Shown here piece after piece: positions 1 through 6,041 of a stretch of 6,041 bases of DNA (its first letter is position 1; each line of letters begins with the position of its first letter). A program made the position numbers and the translations under genes. The notes beneath the pieces are model-generated. The model was not told where the DNA came from and ran no database searches. It saw nothing but the letters and a program-made list of their open reading frames with translations. Origin of the DNA: CAYLTX01 sp046545675 (GTDB taxonomy: Bacteria > Myxococcota_A > Bradymonadia > Bradymonadales > Bradymonadaceae); assembly GCA_046545675.1 (NCBI GenBank), contig JBKGZI010000367.1:1-6041 (forward strand), read 5' to 3'.

Positions 1-16
1 CGCAAATAGGGGATGT

Positions 17-142
17 TTCTGACCGTTGGGGTGTTGCGGGATGAAGATCCTGCAGAAATCGGGGCATTCTCTATTTAGGCGGCCAAACTACGATTTGGGT
101 TAGGGTGTTTGGGGCGTTCGGGTCGTTGGGGTGTTGCGAGAT
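17..142. repeat. 26-bp imperfect direct repeat, two copies exactly 100 bp apart
   Basis: Copy 1 is at 17-42 and copy 2 at 117-142; 22 of 26 positions agree, with an uninterrupted identical core CGTTGGGGTGTTGCG at 24-38 and 124-138. The sequence between the copies is not itself repeated. Copy 2 ends six bases before the kinase stop codon. Copy 1 is near the window edge, so further copies to the left cannot be excluded. This lies in the non-coding region 1-148, where I see no gene. Confidence 0.7.
97..131 (+). other. Five-tract G-quadruplex motif; C-rich on the kinase mRNA strand (possible Rho-type terminator)
   Basis: Five runs of three or four G start at 97, 103, 111, 120 and 128, separated by loops of 3, 5, 5 and 5 bases, which satisfies the usual quadruplex pattern on the plus strand. 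Read in the direction of the kinase transcript, the same stretch begins about 18 bases after the stop codon and is C-rich and G-poor with no hairpin, resembling a Rho loading site. No intrinsic terminator (stem plus U-run) is visible here. The motif is seen; both functions are inferred. Confidence 0.4.
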
Positions 143-148
143 AACGGC

Positions 149-3100
149 CTATAACCCCTCGCCCAGCGCCTCGCGTTGGGCGTCGGCGAGTTCGGCGGCG
201 AAGGTGGCGCGGCGGTGCTGGCCGGCTTGGGTGGCGAGGCGGGCGGCGGCGTCGGCGAGGGTGAGCAGGGCGGGGTCGACGACGCGGGCGGAGTCGAGTT
301 GTTCGTCGAGGTGGTGGGTGTGGCGGTCCCAGGCGGGCCAGTCGTGGCGGTGGGCGGCGCAGGCGGTCAGGCCGGCCAGGGCGAAGCAGGTGTAGTGGGT
401 CTGGCCGGTGTGGGTGAAGTGGCGCAGCAGCCGCTCGAAGAGGGCCTCGGCGCGGGCGAAGTTTTCGAGCTGGACTTCGGCGATGGCGGCGCCCAGGCGG
501 GCTAAGAACGGGTTGTGGCGGTCGATGGGCTCGTAGATGGCGGCGCTCTTGAGGAAGCAGCGCCGGGCGGATTCGAGCTCGCCTTTGAGGCGGTAGACCT
601 CGCCCCAATAAAAGTAGCACTCGCCAAGCAGGCGCTGGTTGCCGGTCTTTTGGGTGATGTCGAGGGCGCGCTCGAGGTAGTGGTCGGCCTGGTCGAAGTC
701 GCCCAGGGCGGCGTAGAGGTTGCCCAGGTGGACCTGGCATTGGGCGAGCATCGAGCGGTTGGCGTCTTGTTCGAAGAGCTCGGCGGCGCGGAGCATCGCC
801 GCGACGGCCTCTTGGCGCTGGCCGTTGGCCTGGTAGCCGACCGATAGCTCTCCGAGGGCGCGGGCCAGGCGGTCGCGGTGGCCGAGCTTCTCGAAGATGG
901 CCGTGGCGCGGCGGTAGCAGTCGAGGCTGTCGTCGCGCTCGCCGGTGTGGGAGAGCAGCACGCCCTTTTCGACCAGCGCGAAGCCCTCTTCGTAGGTGTA
1001 GCCGCAGCGGGTGGCCACCTCGAGGGCGCGGGCGACGCGCTCGGCGGCGACGTCGAAGTCGCCGTCTCGGACGTCGATCTTCTCGCGCAGCAGCCAGTTT
1101 TGGACGCGGCGGCGGTCGTCGGCGCTCAGGCCGGCGGCCTCGGTGAGGCGCTCGCGCTTTTGGACGAGCGCGCGGGCTTGGTCATGGTCGCCGAAGTCGC
1201 GGGCTTGCTCGATGGCCAGGCGCAGCGCCTCGAAGGCGCGGTCATCCTCGCCGGCCGCGGCGAAGTGCTCGCCGAGGCGGCGTTGCAGCCCGCGGGTATG
1301 TGCCGGGTACATCGCCTCGAGCGTCTCGGCGCAGCTTTGGTGGTAGCCGCGCCAGCGGCCTTCGCTGCGCGCGCTCTCTTCGAGCACGTCGACCAGGACC
1401 TGGCTGGTGAGCGACCAGCCGCCTTCGGTGCGCCGGGCGAGCCCGTGCTCGAAGAGCGCGTCGAGCAGGCGCTCGGCTTGTGGGATGTTTTGGGGGACGG
1501 CTTCGCGCCGGCATACCTCCGTCCACTCCTCGAGCGCAACGTCGCCACCGAGCACGGCGGCGATCTCGAGGCGCATGCGCGCGCCGGGTCGGGCCTCGGC
1601 GGGCAAGGTGTCCAGGAATGCATCCAAGAAGTGATCGAGGCGCCGGCGCCACAGGTGGTTGAGGTCGTCGGGCAAGTCAGCGGGGGTCTCGTCGCGCCGG
1701 CGGAAGCCGGTGGGGCCGGGCTCGAGCAGATCCTGCATGATCCAATCGCCGACGGTCTCGACGGCGAACATCGGGTTTCCGCCGCTGCGCGCGACGACCT
1801 CGGCGGCCAGCGCGGGATCGAGGCGCAGCAGCCGCTCGACGAGCTCGGATTGGTCGGCCTCGGCCAGCGCCCCGAGCGTGTGCGAGGCGACGCGGGCGTC
1901 GCTGTCGAGGCCGTCGAGCAGGCTGCAAAGCCGCGCGTCGGCGTCGACGGACGTCTCCTGGACGGTGGCGACCACTTGTGCCGGAAGCGCATCGTCGGCG
2001 TCGGTGTCGAGCAGGTGGCGCACGAAGCCGAGCGCCTCGTGACCCCACTGGACGTCGTCGAGCACGATCACCAGCGGGCGGAGAGCGGCGAGCCGGCGCA
2101 AGAGCCCGGTGATGATGGCGTAGCGCTCCTGGACGCTGCTGAATTGGTAGGTGGCCGTTCCGTCGAGGTCAGAGGGTTTATTGCCAAGCTCATGGATAAG
2201 CTCCGTCACCGCAGCCGGCTCCACAATCGCCTCGCGACCCTGGGCGCCGAGCCTTTCGTAGAGCTCGCGCACTCGCTTGAAGCTCTCCTTTGGAGCGAGA
2301 CCGACGCAGCCCAGCCGGCGGGCGAGCATGGGCACGAGGCCGTCGGTGGGGCTGCCGAGCGGGCTGTGGCTGGCCTCGAGGGTGTCGCCGGCGCCGATCT
2401 CGTGGGCGCGTCGGGCCAGCCAACGGGCCAGCCGCGTCTTGCCGCTGCCGGTCTCCCCGCGCAGCAGCGTCACGCGCGTCTCACCGCGGTCGACGACCTC
2501 GGTGAGTTGCTCCCACAACGCGTCGCGCACCGGGTCGCGGTCGACCACCGGGATGATGCGCAGCCCGTACATGCCGAGGCTGGCCGCGCCCGCTCGGGAG
2601 GCGCGGCGGCGAGGCTCGGCGACGCGCCAGCTCGGGGGCAGCGGCGGGAGTTGTGGCTGCAATGGCGAATCCGTGGCCCGGTCGGACAGCGCCTGGTCGT
2701 CGAAACGCGGGGTGATCTCGGTGGCAGTTTCGACCGGGATCGTGGCGGGCAACACACCCAGCGTATAGAGCTGCGCGGTGGGCTCGTCGGGGCCGGCGGT
2801 CAACTTCTCGCTCGAAGCTGCCGGATTCGTCGTTGGCGCCGGACCCAGCGATAGCAGGGCATGCGCGGCGTCGGCCGCCCGCCGAAAGCGGTCGCCGGGG
2901 TGTTTGGCGAGCATACGCTGCAACCAGGCGCGGAATCCATCGGGTAGCGCCATCTTCGGCGCAAATTCGGGGAGCGACTCGGAGAGGTGCGCGCGCAGGA
3001 TGTCCTCGTTCGGGCCGGCAAACGGCACCTCGCCGCAGCTAAGCTTCCAGGCGACGCATCCGAGCGCGTACAGGTCGGTCCACGGTCCCTGGTCGCGGCG

Positions 3101-3691
3101 TTTGCCGAGGATCTGCTCGGGAGCCATATATTTGGGCGTTCCGGTGGTCCGATCGCCGGCCGGGTCGGGCTGCTCGTCGGCAAAACCGGCGGAGATGCCG
3201 AAGTCGACCAGGCGTACCGAGAGCTTGTCGGCGCTCGACTCGACCATCACGTTGCTCGGCTTGAGGTCGCGGTGGACGACGTCGAGGGCGTGGGCGTGGG
3301 CGAGGGCGTCGAGCAATTGGAGCAAGATCTGGCGCAACTGGGGCCAGTCGAGTTGGCCGGATAATCCGCCGAGCGTCGGGCCGTCGATATACTCCATGGC
3401 CAAAAATGGCGAGCCGGCCACGAAGTAGCCGTCGGAGGCGCGGCTGGCTCGTTCATCGACGACGCCGCGGTCGATGATCAGGGCGATGTGGGGGTGATCG
3501 AGGCGCGCCATCGCCTGGACCTCGCGGCGGAAGCCCCGGCGGTAGCGCTCGTTTCGGGCCGCCTCGCTGGTCAGGACTTTGACGGCGACCTCCTCGCCGT
3601 GCGGCCGGCGCCGTGCGAGCCAGACCTCGCCCATGCCGCCGCGGCCGAGCGGGGTGATGAGCTGGAATGGCCCGAGCGTGGTGGCTTTCAT
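149..3691 (-). CDS. Serine/threonine protein kinase fused to a STAND/AAA-type ATPase and C-terminal TPR repeats
   Basis: Predicted cytosolic signalling protein of 1180 residues. Residues 10-280 form a complete Hanks-type kinase: glycine loop GRGGMGEV (16-23), ATP-anchoring K38, helix-C E57, catalytic HRDLKPSN (140-147, an RD kinase), DFG (163-165), GTPKYMAPE (184-192), D206 and R268. All key residues are present, so it should be active. Residues 281-375 are a Pro/Thr/Ser-rich linker. Residues 376-650 are an ATPase with Walker A GETGSGKT (412-419), Walker B VIVLDD (541-546) and SGGNP (636-640), as in AAA_16/STAND regulators. Residues 675-775 look like a winged-helix-type region. Residues 805-1175 are helical TPR-like repeats, probably for partner binding. 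No membrane segment or signal peptide is visible. The start is set by the usual distance to the glycine loop, but no Shine-Dalgarno sequence precedes it. The gene is transcribed alone, divergent from moxR. Its substrates and signal are unknown; mycobacterial PknK is a loosely similar design. Confidence 0.95.
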   Translation of the reverse strand: MKATTLGPFQLITPLGRGGMGEVWLARRRPHGEEVAVKVLTSEAARNERYRRGFRREVQAMARLDHPHIALIIDRGVVDERASRASDGYFVAGSPFLAMEYIDGPTLGGLSGQLDWPQLRQILLQLLDALAHAHALDVVHRDLKPSNVMVESSADKLSVRLVDFGISAGFADEQPDPAGDRTTGTPKYMAPEQILGKRRDQGPWTDLYALGCVAWKLSCGEVPFAGPNEDILRAHLSESLPEFAPKMALPDGFRAWLQRMLAKHPGDRFRRAADAAHALLSLGPAPTTNPAASSEKLTAGPDEPTAQLYTLGVLPATIPVETATEITPRFDDQALSDRATDSPLQPQLPPLPPSWRVAEPRRRASRAGAASLGMYGLRIIPVVDRDPVRDALWEQLTEVVDRGETRVTLLRGETGSGKTRLARWLARRAHEIGAGDTLEASHSPLGSPTDGLVPMLARRLGCVGLAPKESFKRVRELYERLGAQGREAIVEPAAVTELIHELGNKPSDLDGTATYQFSSVQERYAIITGLLRRLAALRPLVIVLDDVQWGHEALGFVRHLLDTDADDALPAQVVATVQETSVDADARLCSLLDGLDSDARVASHTLGALAEADQSELVERLLRLDPALAAEVVARSGGNPMFAVETVGDWIMQDLLEPGPTGFRRRDETPADLPDDLNHLWRRRLDHFLDAFLDTLPAEARPGARMRLEIAAVLGGDVALEEWTEVCRREAVPQNIPQAERLLDALFEHGLARRTEGGWSLTSQVLVDVLEESARSEGRWRGYHQSCAETLEAMYPAHTRGLQRRLGEHFAAAGEDDRAFEALRLAIEQARDFGDHDQARALVQKRERLTEAAGLSADDRRRVQNWLLREKIDVRDGDFDVAAERVARALEVATRCGYTYEEGFALVEKGVLLSHTGERDDSLDCYRRATAIFEKLGHRDRLARALGELSVGYQANGQRQEAVAAMLRAAELFEQDANRSMLAQCQVHLGNLYAALGDFDQADHYLERALDITQKTGNQRLLGECYFYWGEVYRLKGELESARRCFLKSAAIYEPIDRHNPFLARLGAAIAEVQLENFARAEALFERLLRHFTHTGQTHYTCFALAGLTACAAHRHDWPAWDRHTHHLDEQLDSARVVDPALLTLADAAARLATQAGQHRRATFAAELADAQREALGEGL

Positions 3692-3703
3692 GGGTTTGTG
3701 AGG

Positions 3704-3717
3704 CTTGGGGCTTGGGG
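3704..3717. repeat. Heptamer duplication (CTTGGGG)2 in the kinase leader
   Basis: Two perfect 7-bp units, followed by two more G. On the kinase mRNA this reads CCCCAAGCCCCAAG and lies 13-26 bases before the ATG, partly where a ribosome binding site would normally sit. The overlapping 11-mer at 3708-3718 recurs inverted at 4927-4937 after the MoxR stop codon. Confidence 0.6.
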
Positions 3718-3791
3718 GGCGTACTTCGAGGCGCGTGTTGGTTTTATCAAGAAGTGGTCTGAGGTGCTACTTCCGCGTTCCCCACCTTGAT

Positions 3792-3826
3792 CCTCCCCAT
3801 CCCTACGGGCGGGGAGGGCAGGGATG
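3792..3826. repeat. Overlapping inverted repeats forming two mutually exclusive hairpins
   Basis: Structure A pairs CCTCCCC (3792-3798) with GGGGAGG (3811-3817), with an inner CCC/GGG stem (3801-3803 with 3807-3809) closing a TAC loop. Structure B pairs CATCCCT (3798-3804) with AGGGATG (3820-3826). The 5' arm of B lies inside A, so both cannot form fully together. No T-run follows on either strand, which argues against an intrinsic terminator. It sits in the divergent control region between the kinase and MoxR genes. It could be a dispersed palindromic intergenic element, a leader switch, or chance in GC-rich DNA. Confidence 0.5.
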
Positions 3827-3908
3827 CCGTCGCTCCCACATCGAAGCTTCCCCAAATATCCGAAAGCCCCTAAACTCCCGGTGACTCCAGTGTTGTCTAA
3901 TGGATCCC

Positions 3909-3913
3909 GAGGA
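3909..3913 (+). promoter_or_regulatory. Ribosome binding site that decides the MoxR start
   Basis: GAGGA lies seven bases before the ATG at 3921, an ideal Shine-Dalgarno spacing. The in-frame ATG at 3900 is preceded by a pyrimidine- and T-rich stretch with no purine run, so 3921 is the better start and residues encoded from 3900 to 3920 are probably leader. Confidence 0.7.
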
Positions 3914-3920
3914 CCCATCG

Positions 3921-4910
<990 letters not shown>

Positions 4911-4950
4911 GCCCCAGGCCCGCCGTCCCCCAAGCCCGCAGTACCGCCGT

Positions 4951-5859
4951 TCAAGCCGGTTCGGCGCCGCCGAAGCTATCCGGCTCGCGGATGGCCTCTT
5001 CGGTGGGTTCGAGGCGCCGGCCACGGCGCTGGGCGTGGACCTGGGTGTACTCGGCGCCGAAGAAGAAGATCATCGCCGAGTAGTAGATCCACACCAGCAG
5101 CACCACCAGGGAGCCGGCCGCGCCGTATGAAGAACCGACGCTTCCGTAGGCGAAGTATAAGCCCAACGCCCACTTGCCGACCGTGAACAGAACGGCGGTG
5201 ACGAACGCGCCGATCCACACGTCGGACCATTCGATCTCGACGTCGGGTACGTATTTGAAGAGCGCGCCAAATAGGCCGGTAAACAGCGCCACAGACAGCG
5301 CAAGCTCGGCCACCGACCAGACGGTGGCGCCGCCGGGAATCTCGGCGGCGACCTGACCGAACGACGAGATCGCCGTGCTTGCGGCGATGGCGGCCAGCAA
5401 GAAGACGCCGACCAGAAGCACCATCCCGAAGCCGACCAGCCGCTTTTTGAGCTTGGTCGAGATGCCCGCCTCCGGGTCCACGCGTACGTCCCACATCCGG
5501 TTGAGCGCCTTTTGAAGCTGGGCGAAGACCTTGCTGGCGCCCAAAAAGAGAATGACGATACTGCCGATGGTGGCCAAGAGTCCCTGGCCGCTGCCGGGCT
5601 GATCGGCGTTGGCGATGGTCGTCTGGACGACCTCGGCGCCCTCGGGGCCGACCATGCCCTCCATCTGCGCGGCCAACTGGCCCTGGGCGGCCTGCTCGCC
5701 GAAGACCAGCCCGGCGATGACCACGGCCAGCACCGCCAATGGCGCCAGCGAGATCACCGCATAAAACGCCACCGAGGCCGCCCAGGTGGTAGCCTCGTCC
5801 TCCTTCCATTCCTCGAAGGTTCCCTTCAGGGTACTCCAGTACTCTTTGACCGTCGCCAT
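4951..5859 (-). CDS. YihY/BrkB-family inner-membrane protein
   Basis: Integral inner-membrane protein of 302 residues, close to the usual size of the YihY/BrkB family (formerly annotated as ribonuclease BN, a function since assigned to another protein). Six hydrophobic segments are visible at about residues 26-54, 92-111, 143-165, 180-204, 213-238 and 247-271, with a polar loop at 55-91. Family hallmarks include ALNRMWDV (118-125), FKYVPDVEIEWSDVWIGA (201-218) and the C-terminal block SSYGAAGSLVVLLVWIYYSA (243-262) followed by FGAEYTQVHA. A basic then acidic tail (277-302) should be cytoplasmic. The start is supported by a GAGGAG sequence five bases upstream of the ATG. It converges on the MoxR gene with 40 bp between stop codons. 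The biochemical role of the family is not settled; transport or envelope functions have been suggested. Nothing in the sequence points to a specific substrate. Confidence 0.95.
   Translation of the reverse strand: MATVKEYWSTLKGTFEEWKEDEATTWAASVAFYAVISLAPLAVLAVVIAGLVFGEQAAQGQLAAQMEGMVGPEGAEVVQTTIANADQPGSGQGLLATIGSIVILFLGASKVFAQLQKALNRMWDVRVDPEAGISTKLKKRLVGFGMVLLVGVFLLAAIAASTAISSFGQVAAEIPGGATVWSVAELALSVALFTGLFGALFKYVPDVEIEWSDVWIGAFVTAVLFTVGKWALGLYFAYGSVGSSYGAAGSLVVLLVWIYYSAMIFFFGAEYTQVHAQRRGRRLEPTEEAIREPDSFGGAEPA
4954..4985. terminator. Bulged hairpin at the convergent MoxR/YihY junction, possible transcription end
   Basis: Outer arms AGCCGG (4954-4959) and CCGGCT (4980-4985) and inner arms TTCGGC (4960-4965) and GCCGAA (4969-4974) stack into 12 base pairs with a GCC loop and a five-base bulge GCTAT on one side. 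It covers the last codons of the YihY gene and lies about 44 bases after the MoxR stop. There is no U-run on either strand, so an intrinsic terminator is doubtful, although a bidirectional stop or a 3'-end protecting stem is possible. The coding constraint of the YihY C-terminus could also explain the sequence. Confidence 0.3.
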
Positions 5860-5864
5860 GGTTG

Positions 5865-5870
5865 CTCCTC
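5865..5870 (-). promoter_or_regulatory. Ribosome binding site of the YihY-family gene
   Basis: On the minus strand this reads GAGGAG, five bases upstream of the ATG at 5859-5857. It is a strong anti-16S match and fixes the start of the gene. Confidence 0.8.
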
Positions 5871-5893
5871 ATGTGTTTCGGGCCAATCCAGCG

Positions 5894-5924
5894 CCAAGGT
5901 TAAATGTAATTCAAATTCCCTTGG
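5894..5924. promoter_or_regulatory. Inverted repeat around an AT-rich core upstream of the YihY gene
   Basis: CCAAGG (5894-5899) and CCTTGG (5919-5924) flank a 19-bp stretch that is mostly A and T (5900-5917), in sharp contrast to the GC-rich surroundings. It lies 35-65 bp upstream of the YihY start, where a promoter is expected. On the minus strand TACATT and TTTAAC each match four of six minus-10 bases, but no good minus-35 is found. An operator with the promoter in its centre is a reasonable guess, not shown. Confidence 0.35.
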
Positions 5925-5935
5925 TGACGAACGAT

Positions 5936-5996
5936 ACACACAACCCGGTAGGCGGTAGCCGGTAGCCGAGAGCCGGCTTCAATACCCGGGTGTGTT
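5936..5996. repeat. Imperfect inverted repeat flanking the heptamer array
   Basis: The arms at 5938-5950 and 5983-5995 are complementary at 11 of 13 positions (left arm around ACACAACCCGGTA, right arm around TACCCGGGTGTGT). They enclose the heptamer array and its inner hairpin, giving a nested foldable block. It is upstream of the YihY gene; the region to its right up to 6041 shows no gene or RNA that I can recognise. It could be the end of a transcript entering from the right, or a palindromic intergenic element. Confidence 0.4.
5946..5980. repeat. Decaying 7-bp tandem repeat (CGGTAGC-type), five units
   Basis: Consecutive heptamers read CGGTAGG, CGGTAGC, CGGTAGC, CGAGAGC and CGGCTTC. The first three are nearly identical and the last two diverge. 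Not in any credible coding frame. The repeat contains a 6-bp hairpin, AGCCGG (5957-5962) with CCGGCT (5973-5978). Confidence 0.6.
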
Positions 5997-6041
5997 CATC
6001 GTCAGTCGGTCACTACTGCACTCCCTCCCCACTTTTGGACT

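Larger units (their letters stand above)
3692..3920. promoter_or_regulatory. Divergent intergenic control region of the kinase and MoxR genes
   Basis: This 229-bp gap must carry the promoters of both genes, because they are transcribed apart. I find no convincing sigma-70 promoter pair. The best MoxR-side candidate is TAAACT at 3871-3876 as a minus-10 element (four of six consensus bases), with only a poor TTCCCC at 3848-3853 upstream. On the kinase side TTGATA (complement of 3745-3750) resembles a minus-35 box, but no good minus-10 follows. A perfect 8-bp palindrome GAAGCTTC is at 3843-3850. The heptamer duplication and the hairpin pair listed separately lie in this gap. Confidence 0.5.

Noticed and set aside
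17..142. Two-unit CRISPR array
   Set aside because: Only two imperfect copies with a 74-bp gap, no palindromic repeat and no cas gene nearby.
75..740. 221-residue minus-strand open frame running past the kinase stop
   Set aside because: Arg/Pro-rich translation of the wrong frame of the kinase; the repeated Pro/Asn tail is just the C-rich downstream region.
878..2854. 658-residue open frame on the plus strand, antisense to the kinase
   Set aside because: It mirrors the kinase codons: the GC-rich third positions suppress stops on the opposite strand. Its translation is a low-complexity Ala/Gly/Val/Glu-rich sequence without a recognisable domain, whereas the kinase frame has complete catalytic motifs.
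3792..3817. Intrinsic terminator
   Set aside because: The stem is strong, but no T-run follows on either strand and it lies between two gene starts, where no transcript is expected to end.
3688..3918. 76-residue minus-strand frame across the divergent control region
   Set aside because: It spans the hairpin-bearing intergenic element, has no ribosome site or recognisable domain, and overlaps the start of the kinase.
4976..5872. 298-residue minus-strand open frame overlapping the YihY gene
   Set aside because: Same-strand, out-of-frame shadow that is Gly/Arg-rich and lacks the membrane segments seen in the correct frame.

Overview
This window is GC-rich chromosomal DNA with strongly GC-biased third codon positions, so long spurious open frames appear antisense to every real gene. 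It holds three complete protein genes and three short intergenic stretches. The 1180-residue Ser/Thr kinase fused to a signalling ATPase and a TPR tail is an architecture typical of Myxococcota and related delta-proteobacteria (for example Bradymonadales-like lineages). That placement is an inference from gene content and composition; there is no rRNA or other phylogenetic marker here. I see no tRNA, rRNA, CRISPR array, transposase, integrase, phage gene or plasmid gene.

Layout, left to right. Positions 1-148 are non-coding and hold a 26-bp imperfect direct repeat at exactly 100 bp spacing, plus a run of five G-tracts just beyond the kinase stop codon. Positions 149-3691 (minus strand) encode the kinase-ATPase-TPR protein. 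Positions 3692-3920 form a divergent control region with a CTTGGGG heptamer duplication in the kinase leader and two overlapping, mutually exclusive inverted repeats. Positions 3921-4910 (plus strand) encode a MoxR-family AAA+ ATPase; I place its start 21 bp downstream of the first in-frame ATG, because only the second ATG has a ribosome binding site. A 40-bp gap separates it from the convergent minus-strand gene at 4951-5859, a six-helix YihY/BrkB-family inner-membrane protein. Positions 5860-6041 are non-coding and hold the yihY upstream region, an inverted repeat around an AT-rich core, and a decaying 7-bp tandem repeat nested inside another inverted repeat.

How the genes relate. No two genes share a transcription unit: kinase and MoxR are divergent, MoxR and YihY are convergent. 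The kinase is a cytosolic one-protein sensor/transducer by architecture. The MoxR ATPase is a chaperone-like AAA+ enzyme, but its usual DUF58 and von Willebrand factor A partners are absent. The shared kinase/MoxR control region is the only physical hint of a link, and it is weak. The coding content is fairly ordinary for such a genome; the less explained signals are the repeats and foldable elements in the intergenic DNA.
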